This document shows positions 8,323 through 14,517 of a DNA stretch of 15,661 nt, one piece after another. The position numbers and the translations under genes were made by a program. Each line of letters starts with the position of its first letter. Positions within the stretch are counted from its first letter, which is position 1. The notes beneath the pieces were generated by a model. It was not told the origin of the DNA. It saw only the letters and a program-made list of their open reading frames with translations, and did not search any database. The stretch comes from Peptococcaceae bacterium UBA5356. GTDB taxonomy: Bacteria; Bacillota; Peptococcia; DRI-13; DTU073. The stretch covers positions 1 to 15,661 of the forward strand of contig DHPU01000085.1 in the NCBI GenBank assembly GCA_002407935.1, read 5' to 3'.

Positions 8323-8467
8323 GGCTGTCTTCACCTCCATCATCATAGTAGTCTTCCTTCCTTTGTACCACCCGTCCGACAACGCCCTTGGCTATCCCAA
8401 TTAAAAAATAACAACCCAGGAAGCCCAAGAGCACGTCAGCCCCCATTATCTCTCGCCACCAGTACAT
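8315..8467 (-). CDS. Small single-helix membrane protein, 50 aa, in antiporter operon
   Basis: This short gene encodes MYWWREIMGADVLLGFLGCY followed by FLIGIAKGVVGRVVQRKEDY and an acidic tail. It has one hydrophobic helix (about residues 9-31), then a basic patch (RVVQRK), then YDDGGED. Its ATG overlaps the TAA of the preceding antiporter-subunit gene by one base upstream spacing (TAAGATG), and its own stop overlaps the start of the next gene by 8 bases (ATGAATAA). These junctions imply translational coupling and argue it is real. I recognise no family. By position it could be an accessory subunit holding the second and third large subunits together. The basic-after-helix pattern suggests a cytoplasmic C-terminus. 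Confidence 0.65.
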   Translation of the reverse strand: MYWWREIMGADVLLGFLGCYFLIGIAKGVVGRVVQRKEDYYDDGGEDSHE

Positions 8468-8468
8468 C

Positions 8469-9986
8469 TTACCATCCTCCTACGATAAATTGCCCATTGA
8501 CAATACTTTGCGCAGACATTGCGGCCAAATCATACAAATGAGCCCCGGCATTCGGAAACACGCCCAAAATAACCGATACTGCCGCAGTCAGCAAAAGAGG
8601 GACTAACATCAGCTTATCGGCTTCGCCATAATAATGTTCGGCCAGCTCACCCTCCGGCTCTTGAAAAAAAGCCGCATAAACAATCGGGATAAAGTACGCC
8701 GCACTTAATAAGGCACTAAGCACCAGTACCACCAGATAAAAGGCCTGTCCACCTTGCACCGCCCCCGAGGCCAAATTCCATTTGCTAATAAACCCAACGA
8801 TAAAAGGCAAGCCGGTGATCCCCAAAGAACCCACCGTAAAAGCGACCATCGTATAAGGCATCTGCCTGCCGATTCCCTTCAATTGACTGACCTTCGTAAG
8901 ATGTGTTGTGATATAGATCGCTCCGGCGCAAAAAAACAGGGTAATCTTCATGACCGCATGGGCAACAATATGATACATTCCGCCCAATAACCCCAGTGGC
9001 GTCAACAGCGAACACCCCAAGACAATATAGGATAACTGCCCCACTGTCGAAAACGCCAATCTTCTTTTCAAATTATCCTGCCCAAGGGCAATTAAGGAGG
9101 ACACAATAATGGTAAAGGCGGCGAACCACGCCAGCACCTCCGCCACTCCTAACTCCCCCAAAAGCTGCGGGCCAAAAACAAAACCGACGATGCGAATTAT
9201 CCCAAAAGCGCCGGCCTTCACTACGGCTACCGCATGAAGCAAGGCACTAACCGGTGTAGGGGCAACCATTGCCGCGGGCAGCCAGCCATGCAAAGGCATT
9301 ACGCCCGCCTTTACCGCCGTACCCAAAATCATCAATAAAAAGATAAGCTGCAAGGCGCCATTCGGCGCTGTTCCCGCCAAAAATCCCCCCGGTCGAAAAT
9401 CTCCCGTACCGGCCGCAAACTGGGCCCACACAATCCCGATCAAAAATAACTGCCCGGCAACCAAGGTATAGACCAAGTATTTACGTCCGGCCTTTATGGA
9501 TTCCTCATCCCGATTGTGCACGACCAGAGGATACGTAGCAATAGTCAAGATTTCATAAAACACAAAGAAGGTTAATAAATTAGCCGCAAAAGCAATACCC
9601 ATCGTTGCCGAAAGGCAGACCGCAAAACTGGCATAGTATCCGGTTTGGTGCGTCTTCTCCTGCTTCCGCAGATACCCAAAGGAATAAAAGGAGGTCAGCA
9701 CCCACAGCACCGAAGCCAGCAGAGCGAAAATCATCCCGGTCGTATCCGCCCGCAAATGAAGGGTAATGCCCTCGGCTATAAAGAAAGGCTCTACCTCCAG
9801 AATTTTTCCGGCCAGCACCTCCGGCAACATGGAAAACACCAGCACTACCTTCCCCACTGCCGCAAGAATAGTCCAACCTTGCTGGAGCTTAGGATGCTGC
9901 TTGCTTAGTATAATTAAGGCTGCCGCAACCAAGGAGATCAACACCGCCCCAAGCGGTCGATAATCCATCAAAAAGCCCATCCCCAT
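8469..9986 (-). CDS. Second antiporter-like membrane subunit (MrpD/NuoM family)
   Basis: A 505-residue polytopic protein of the Proton_antipo_M family. It shows the helix-5 glutamate (FFVFYEILTIATYPL, E145), the helix-7 lysine and histidine in VKAGVMPLHGWLPAAMVAPT (K226, H233), and helix-8 residues SALLHAVAVVKAGAFGIIR (H251, K257). All residues of a proton or Na+ half-channel are therefore present. Its ATG overlaps the preceding stop (TAATG), with GGGGTGG 7 bases upstream. It is a paralogue of the genes on both sides, so the operon encodes three such channels. Whether this copy is the true MrpD or a NuoM/MbhH-like extra unit cannot be decided without a tree. Confidence 0.85.
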   Translation of the reverse strand: MGMGFLMDYRPLGAVLISLVAAALIILSKQHPKLQQGWTILAAVGKVVLVFSMLPEVLAGKILEVEPFFIAEGITLHLRADTTGMIFALLASVLWVLTSFYSFGYLRKQEKTHQTGYYASFAVCLSATMGIAFAANLLTFFVFYEILTIATYPLVVHNRDEESIKAGRKYLVYTLVAGQLFLIGIVWAQFAAGTGDFRPGGFLAGTAPNGALQLIFLLMILGTAVKAGVMPLHGWLPAAMVAPTPVSALLHAVAVVKAGAFGIIRIVGFVFGPQLLGELGVAEVLAWFAAFTIIVSSLIALGQDNLKRRLAFSTVGQLSYIVLGCSLLTPLGLLGGMYHIVAHAVMKITLFFCAGAIYITTHLTKVSQLKGIGRQMPYTMVAFTVGSLGITGLPFIVGFISKWNLASGAVQGGQAFYLVVLVLSALLSAAYFIPIVYAAFFQEPEGELAEHYYGEADKLMLVPLLLTAAVSVILGVFPNAGAHLYDLAAMSAQSIVNGQFIVGGW

Positions 9987-11503
9987 TATAATCCACCCCC
10001 CGGCAGCGCATAATGCAAAATATTCGTTACAATTACGTTATTACATACCCCCAGCAGTAAAATTCCTGCCCCCAGCACCACAATAGGGACAAGCATCACG
10101 TAGGGAAGCTCCGGCCCTCTGTTTTTTATGGCAATTTCCACGCTTGCCAACGTCTCCTCGGGCTTCGCCTCCCCCTCCGCCTTCCGCAAGTAAGCCTGCT
10201 CAATTACCCTGAAGAAATAAACCGCGTTCAGCAAACTGCTGACAATAATCACCACTATATAAAGCCACTGCTGATTATCCAGTGCCCCCAAGATTAAATA
10301 CCATTTACTAAAGAACCCGGCCGTAGGCGGAATCCCAATCATCGAAAGCGCCCCCAGTAAAAAAACTCCCATCGTCACCGGCATTCGGCGGCTTATTTCG
10401 GCATATTTGGCAATGGCATGCTCCCCTGTTTTCCACTTCACACCGCCAGCCACGAGGAAAAGGCAGCTTTTCATCACCGCATGGTTCAGAATATGTAAAA
10501 CCGCGCCAATCAGCCCGTAATAATTGCCAATCGCCATACCCAGGGCAATGTACCCAATCTGGGCCACACTGGAATAAGCCAGCATCCGCCGAAAATCAGT
10601 CTGCGCAATCGCCATAACGGAAGCCAAAATAATTCCGGCGGCCGCCAGCCAACCGACGATCTCCAACACTGCCGGCAAAACACCGTTCATGGCTCCAAAA
10701 ATAAAGAAGCAATATCTTAACAAGACATAAATCATTACCTTAGTCATTACCCCGGAAATAAAGGGGATCGCCGCAGGTGAGGTATATGTATATGCATCAG
10801 GCAGCCACCCGTGCAACGGGAAAAGCGCCATTTTGATTCCCATTCCCACCATGATTAGCAGCACCGCAATCAAGACCGCCTGCGAATTCGCTGCCAGCAA
10901 AGGCTGTAGCTTTTCCGCAAGATCCGCCATATTCAATGAACCTGTCACCGCATAAAGATACCCTACGCCTAATAAATACAAAGAGGCGCCAATCGTCCCA
11001 ATCAAGACATAACGGAACGCCGCCACCGTGGCCTTATATCCACCGGAGGCAATTAAAGCATACGCCGCCAAAGAGGAGATTTCCAGGAAGACATAAAGAT
11101 TAAAAACGTCCCCCGTTATAACCATCCCTAACAAGCCGGTGGTCAAAAGCGTATAAAGGGCATAATAGATTCCCTTTTTCAGCCACCCTTCCTCAGCCAG
11201 GAAAGGCCCCGCATACAACAGAACCAGCACACTAATCAAGGAAATCAACACAGCCATGACCCCACTGAGCGGGTCAATCACGTATTCAATCCCCCACGGC
11301 GGAGCCCAGTCCCCAAAGCGATAATGCCACGTCCCCTCCGTGAGCGCATGAATTAAAGTTCCTACCGCACAAGCAAAGGAAGTAGCAAGCGCCGTCAAAT
11401 GCAGTCCTCGTAACAACCTGGTCGAAAAATATGCTACCAGAGGAGAGAGAAGCGCCGTGACTAACGGTACCACAATAAGTAAAGCCGGTAATTGTTCTTT
11501 CAT
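9986..11503 (-). CDS. mrpD: Antiporter subunit MrpD/MnhD-like
   Basis: A 505-residue multi-helix membrane protein directly following mrpC with the classic 4-base ATGA overlap, the usual mrpC-mrpD arrangement. Key residues of the MrpD/NuoN/L family are present: E141 in NLYVFLEISSLAAYAL, K224 and H231 in GIKMALFPLHGWLPDAYTYT, and K255 in GVMTKVMIYVLLRY. MrpD forms a proton/cation half-channel in Mrp antiporters (MbhH in Mbh hydrogenases). Of the three paralogues here it is the best candidate for the orthologous MrpD, by order and by the LPDAYTYTSPAAIPF motif. A second, shorter hydrophobic frame over its 5' end is a shadow. Confidence 0.9.
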   Translation of the reverse strand: MKEQLPALLIVVPLVTALLSPLVAYFSTRLLRGLHLTALATSFACAVGTLIHALTEGTWHYRFGDWAPPWGIEYVIDPLSGVMAVLISLISVLVLLYAGPFLAEEGWLKKGIYYALYTLLTTGLLGMVITGDVFNLYVFLEISSLAAYALIASGGYKATVAAFRYVLIGTIGASLYLLGVGYLYAVTGSLNMADLAEKLQPLLAANSQAVLIAVLLIMVGMGIKMALFPLHGWLPDAYTYTSPAAIPFISGVMTKVMIYVLLRYCFFIFGAMNGVLPAVLEIVGWLAAAGIILASVMAIAQTDFRRMLAYSSVAQIGYIALGMAIGNYYGLIGAVLHILNHAVMKSCLFLVAGGVKWKTGEHAIAKYAEISRRMPVTMGVFLLGALSMIGIPPTAGFFSKWYLILGALDNQQWLYIVVIIVSSLLNAVYFFRVIEQAYLRKAEGEAKPEETLASVEIAIKNRGPELPYVMLVPIVVLGAGILLLGVCNNVIVTNILHYALPGGGL

Positions 11504-11868
11504 CGCTCATTCATCCTCCGCAGCAATTCATCCTCTTCCAGTACCCCATAATGCTTCTGGACTAATAAAAGCAAAGCTAAAGAAACCCCGGTAGTAGCCA
11601 AGCTTACCACGATAGCCGTAAGCATTAAGGCATGTGGCAAGGGATTAATATAATGCCCCGCCCCAAGCAGACCGGGCACTTCTACGGGGATTTCCCCTCC
11701 CATCTTCTGCCCCAGCACAAGAAAGAAGAGGATTACCGCTACCTGCATGACATTCATCGCCATCAGCTTTTTAATCAAATTATTTTTGAAAATGATGCCA
11801 TATGGGCCTAACAGGAAAAGGAGAAAGATTACCCAATAAATAAAATAGCTTGTGAAAAATTCCTGCAA
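11500..11868 (-). CDS. mrpC: Antiporter subunit MrpC/MnhC (NuoK-like)
   Basis: A 122-residue, three-helix membrane protein of the MrpC/NuoK family. Diagnostic segments are the helix-1/2 region GPYGIIFKNNLIKKLMAMNV and the signature INPLPHALMLTAIVVSLATT. It builds part of the central hydrophilic axis beside MrpD. The start is TTG at 11868: GAGGAGGAA at the end of the preceding mrpB frame acts as ribosome binding site about 7 bases upstream, and no ATG fits better. It overlaps mrpD by 4 bases. In Mbh-type complexes the same subunit is MbhG. Confidence 0.92.
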   Translation of the reverse strand: MQEFFTSYFIYWVIFLLFLLGPYGIIFKNNLIKKLMAMNVMQVAVILFFLVLGQKMGGEIPVEVPGLLGAGHYINPLPHALMLTAIVVSLATTGVSLALLLLVQKHYGVLEEDELLRRMNER

Positions 11869-11870
11869 CC

Positions 11871-12302
11871 TTATTCCTCCTCCCTTCCCACCAAGGCATC
11901 AAAAATCACGACAATGGTCGACATCACACAGATCGTAACCCCCAACTCAATCGCCAGAATCCCCAAAGCATGCCTTCCCGGTTCAGATATATTCAGCGGC
12001 AGAGTTCCATACTCAAGAAAATTACCGCCAAACAAGAGCGTAACTACTCCCACTGAGCCGTAAATCGCCGTTCCTATCCCTGCTAAAATCAACGCTTTGT
12101 CTCCGGAAACGTTTAAAATCGCTTGCTCACCATGAACCAAACGACTAAGCACTACGGCAATCCCGAAAAGCGCTCCGGCCTGAAAACCTCCCCCCGGACT
12201 ATCCTCGCCGTGAATAAGTACATAAACACCGTACAGCATAATAAAAGGAATAATTACCCGAAAAGAAATATCCAATACAATCGTGCCAAAACGATTATTC
12301 AT
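11871..12302 (-). CDS. mrpB: Antiporter subunit MrpB/MnhB
   Basis: A 143-residue membrane protein of the MnhB family (four helices). The hallmark loop HGEDSPGGGFQAGALFG follows helix 2, and the N-terminus (VLDISFRVIIPFIMLYGVYV) is typical. MrpB/MbhF lies at the interface between the small-subunit cluster and the large antiporter units. ATG 12302 overlaps the upstream stop by 8 bases (ATGAATAA), with GGGGGA 6 bases before it. The acidic C-terminus (GREEE) also encodes the ribosome binding site for mrpC, so the two are tightly coupled. Confidence 0.92.
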   Translation of the reverse strand: MNNRFGTIVLDISFRVIIPFIMLYGVYVLIHGEDSPGGGFQAGALFGIAVVLSRLVHGEQAILNVSGDKALILAGIGTAIYGSVGVVTLLFGGNFLEYGTLPLNISEPGRHALGILAIELGVTICVMSTIVVIFDALVGREEE

Positions 12303-12618
12303 CAGGATCCCCCTTTACCAAACAAGCCTGCTCATTCTTGAACGAAGGAGTTCTCCTCGACCGCAATAACAACGCCGTAGCCAAGCCTGCTGTAAAAATA
12401 ACCGTGGTCTCTCCTAAAGTATCGTATCCCCGGTAATCAGCCAATACCGCTGTCACAAAGTTGGGCGAGCCTGTTTCCTTCGTACTTTTTTCAATATAGC
12501 GGGGCGAAACGTGCTCAGACGGAGCTGAATGGGGATTATATATTTGCGGCAAACCGGCCGTCGTGGTAAAAAAGATGCCTACCATGCACAACATCGCTAC
12601 AGAGGCAATTAGCTTCAT
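12295..12618 (-). CDS. MbhE-like subunit (split MrpA C-terminal / MrpB N-terminal part)
   Basis: About 107 residues with an N-terminal hydrophobic helix, a polar middle, and a second helix containing NFVTAVLADYRGYDTLGETT. That DYRG.DTLGE motif is diagnostic of MbhE and of the C-terminal part of fused MrpA. Here it stands alone, as in Mbh/Mbs clusters and group-2-like Mrp operons, rather than being fused to a NuoL-like domain. I prefer ATG 12618, 11 bases after the previous stop, over the overlapping GTG 12642, because it begins directly with the signal-like helix. The longer alternative would add 8 residues. Confidence 0.82.
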   Translation of the reverse strand: MKLIASVAMLCMVGIFFTTTAGLPQIYNPHSAPSEHVSPRYIEKSTKETGSPNFVTAVLADYRGYDTLGETTVIFTAGLATALLLRSRRTPSFKNEQACLVKGDPDE

Positions 12619-12629
12619 CGTCCTAATCC

Positions 12630-12866
12630 CTATTTTGAACACCCCCGGTCCATCCGCTTCAAGGCCACAATTAAAAAGGTCGTCGCCACCACGCCTACCA
12701 CCGCTTCAGTAAAGGCAACATCAGGCGCCCCCAGCATCAAATAAACTAAGACCGCCAAAAAGCTGAACGCACTAAACATAATAATCGCCGCCAAAAGATC
12801 CGAGGCAAAAAGAGCCATCAGCCCGGTAGCAAGCATTAGCACCAAAAGAAAAACCAGAACGTTCAT
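12630..12866 (-). CDS. DUF4040 / MbhD-like subunit (split MrpA C-terminal domain)
   Basis: A 78-residue, three-helix membrane protein with the signature YLMLGAPDVAFTEAVVGVV, the MbhD/DUF4040 motif found in the C-terminal part of MrpA. The glutamate of TEA is thought to lie on the ion path in this family. ATG 12866 is chosen; it follows the mrpG stop by 11 bases. A TTG at 12899 overlapping mrpG would add 11 glycine-rich residues and is less likely. A separate MbhD-like gene means MrpA is split, as in the membrane arms of Mbh hydrogenases. Confidence 0.85.
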   Translation of the reverse strand: MNVLVFLLVLMLATGLMALFASDLLAAIIMFSAFSFLAVLVYLMLGAPDVAFTEAVVGVVATTFLIVALKRMDRGCSK

Positions 12867-12877
12867 TCCTAACAAAC

Positions 12878-13177
12878 CTATTCCCCCTTCCCCGTCCAAG
12901 GCCGAATCCCGGTCTTGTAAGCAGCCCCACTTAAGACATGAGTGCCGATCGGATTCGCTAAAAAGATAAAAAAGACAATAAACATCAGTTTGAGACTAAC
13001 CAGATTAAAGCCGTGATAAAGCGCTAACCCCGTGATTGATAAAGCGATTCCCAAAGTATCACCCTTACCGGCCGCATGCAGCCTCGTATAAAAATCAGGA
13101 AAGCGGATTACCCCTAAAGCGGCCACGGTCGTAAAGAAAAAACCTCCCATCAGAAAAAATATTGCCAGAATTCTCAC
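12878..13177 (-). CDS. mrpG: Antiporter subunit MrpG/MnhG
   Basis: A 99-residue, three-helix protein with the family signature ALGVIRFPDFYTRLHAAGKG followed by DTLGIAL. MrpG/MbhC belongs to the E-F-G module at the distal end of the complex. It starts at GTG 13177, overlapping the mrpF stop by 4 bases (GTGA), so it is translationally coupled to mrpF. The C-terminus (GTHVLSGAAYKTGIRPW) also matches the family, in which a GTH.L..AA motif follows the last helix. Confidence 0.93.
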   Translation of the reverse strand: MRILAIFFLMGGFFFTTVAALGVIRFPDFYTRLHAAGKGDTLGIALSITGLALYHGFNLVSLKLMFIVFFIFLANPIGTHVLSGAAYKTGIRPWTGKGE

Positions 13178-13452
13178 AAATCAGCATCCCCTTTCCCCTG
13201 CAAAAACTTGGCCAGTACTACCAAGCTAATGAATCCTAAAATGGCATAAGATAAGGCAATGTCAACGTACATTTCAACCCGTTTTTGTAAAAACCCCCAT
13301 AAGATAAGGATTAAAATTGCATCAGTACCAATTACCCCAAGCCCATTTAAACGGTCATACACCGTCGGTCCTTTAAATACCCTAAACAACATGGAAAAAG
13401 CAATAACCACCAAGCCTACTAACAGAACTGTAAAAAACTTATCCTGGAGCAT
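13174..13452 (-). CDS. mrpF: Antiporter subunit MrpF/MnhF
   Basis: A 92-residue, three-helix membrane protein with the MrpF motif LFRVFKGPTVYDRLNGLGVIG followed by TDAILILI (the conserved R..KGP...DR..). It equals MbhB in Mbh complexes. ATG 13452 has GGGTGAG 5 bases upstream. A 49-base AT-rich spacer separates it from mrpE, the largest gap inside the operon. Its 3' end overlaps mrpG. Confidence 0.93.
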   Translation of the reverse strand: MLQDKFFTVLLVGLVVIAFSMLFRVFKGPTVYDRLNGLGVIGTDAILILILWGFLQKRVEMYVDIALSYAILGFISLVVLAKFLQGKGDADL

Positions 13453-13501
13453 TTTATCTCACCCCTACCCTTCCCTAAGGCTTATTCTTTATTATTTATT
13501 A

Positions 13502-14029
13502 TTATTCGTTGAAGAGACGGCCTACCCGGGCAGGCATATCTCCTTCCCCTGCCAAGGGCGCCAGTGAAAGTGCCGCGCTTTCCGTAAGAGCATGAATTGT
13601 ATAAACGTCTTCCTGAACATCAACCGTAATTGTCCCCGGTGTCAACGTAATCGAATTAGCAAGAATCATATGGGCTACCGGATTACTCATCGTCTTTTTA
13701 AAGGTAAAAATTTGCGGACTAATCGGCATTTGAGGATTTAAAACAAGCAAAGCCACATCCACATTGGCCTTAACCAGTTCCCATAAAAGCCAGCCTAAAT
13801 AGGGAAATAACTTTAAATAAGGCAAGTTGAAAACAGCATACTCTTTAACCGGTATCCCAGGAGTAGTAACCGAGGATACCTGCAAAAATGAACTGCAAAT
13901 CCAAGCAATAACCAAGGCTGTCACCGCACCAATCATCAAATGCTTAACGTCAAGCTTCCCCGAAAAGATAACCCAAAAAAGAAAAAGGATTGACGAAAGG
14001 ATACTATATTGTATTAATTTTTCCCTCAT
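13502..14029 (-). CDS. mrpE: Antiporter subunit MrpE/MnhE
   Basis: First gene of the operon, 175 residues. Two or three N-terminal helices are followed by a soluble domain with the MrpE signature MILANSITLTPGTITVDVQE and a CVH-like strand (YTIHAL). MrpE/MbhA is needed for assembly and activity of Mrp complexes. ATG 14029 is chosen because GAGGGG lies 8 bases upstream; the GTG at 14038 would sit too close to that site. The promoter at 14125-14153 gives a leader of roughly 90 bases. Starting the operon with E-F-G, rather than A-B-C-D, is the Mbh-like order. Confidence 0.92.
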   Translation of the reverse strand: MREKLIQYSILSSILFLFWVIFSGKLDVKHLMIGAVTALVIAWICSSFLQVSSVTTPGIPVKEYAVFNLPYLKLFPYLGWLLWELVKANVDVALLVLNPQMPISPQIFTFKKTMSNPVAHMILANSITLTPGTITVDVQEDVYTIHALTESAALSLAPLAGEGDMPARVGRLFNE

Positions 14030-14124
14030 AACAAACACCCCTCAACTTCCGATTTTCCCATTCTGATTTTCCGCCATGATTCTGATTGTTTCAACAACTA
14101 GTAAGATTTATAATTTTACCTATT

Positions 14125-14153
14125 ATTATACTTGTTAATTTCCATTCGCTCAA
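14125..14153 (-). promoter_or_regulatory. Sigma-A promoter of the antiporter operon
   Basis: On the minus strand TTGAGC (14148-14153) and TATAAT (14125-14130) are separated by exactly 17 bases, a near-consensus vegetative promoter. Transcription would start near 14118, about 90 bases before mrpE. It is the only strong promoter I see for the ten-gene run to its left. Confidence 0.75.
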
Positions 14154-14175
14154 GAAAAAATTTGCATAACTCAGC

Positions 14176-14219
14176 AAATTCCCACATTTAATCTAATACG
14201 GACTTAGGCTTGGGAATTT
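14176..14219. promoter_or_regulatory. Perfect 9-bp inverted repeat upstream of the mrp promoter
   Basis: AAATTCCCA (14176-14184) and TGGGAATTT (14211-14219) are exact reverse complements separated by 26 bases. They lie 23-66 bases upstream of the -35 hexamer of the mrp promoter, a typical place for an activator or for a looping repressor. It could also fold as an RNA hairpin in a transcript from the other side. No regulator is known for it. Confidence 0.35.
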
Positions 14220-14390
14220 CTTAATTCTATTCGTGGGGCTTAACTTTATCATTACATAGGGATTATTCTAAAAAATTTTTTCCTACAATAACTTGACATT
14301 ATTCAAATTGGAAGTAGGCTGAAACCCGAGTAAAAACGAGGAACGAATAATAAGGGTATTGGAGAGAATATTGACAGAACGAGAACAGCA

Positions 14391-14420
14391 AAACAAAGCA
14401 GGCTAAAGCCTGCTTTGTTT
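14391..14420 (-). terminator. Strong hairpin, probable terminator of the CRISPR transcript
   Basis: A perfect 14-bp inverted repeat, AAACAAAGCAGGCT / AGCCTGCTTTGTTT, with only two central bases. On the minus strand the stem is followed by a T-rich tail (TTTGTTTTG), whereas the plus-strand side continues into ATGGG. It therefore best terminates leftward transcription, about 97 bases beyond the last CRISPR repeat. This supports right-to-left transcription of the array. Confidence 0.65.
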
Positions 14421-14517
14421 ATGGGTAATTCTGTAAAGACAGGAAAAATGTTATCGCCGCTTGAAAAACTAATGAAGGAAAATGCCGCAAGAGCAAAAAC
14501 GGAAATTGAGCTACTTA

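Larger units (their letters stand above)
14154..14517. other. Intergenic region between mrp promoter and CRISPR array
   Basis: This gap holds the inverted repeat at 14176-14219, a stray TTGACA at 14293-14298 without a matching -10, and the terminator-type hairpin at 14391-14420. A plus-strand frame is open from 14334 into the first spacer (stop at 14565). Its part from ATG 14448 or 14421 reads MLSPLEKLMKENAARAK, preceded by AGGA. It may be a truncated gene or chance. I find no anti-repeat suggesting a tracrRNA and no cas gene. Confidence 0.5.

Noticed and set aside
9247..9876. Glycine-rich minus-strand frames within the second antiporter subunit
   Set aside because: They are alternative-frame translations of hydrophobic coding sequence; the conserved frame with channel residues is the real one.
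14293..14321. Plus-strand promoter starting at TTGACA for the CRISPR array
   Set aside because: No -10-like hexamer at 16-18 bases downstream (AGGCTG at 17), and the hairpin at 14391 would lie in its path.
14150..14517. tracrRNA or anti-repeat near the array
   Set aside because: Scanning both strands gave nothing longer than a short CTTGAC match to the repeat; no credible anti-repeat.
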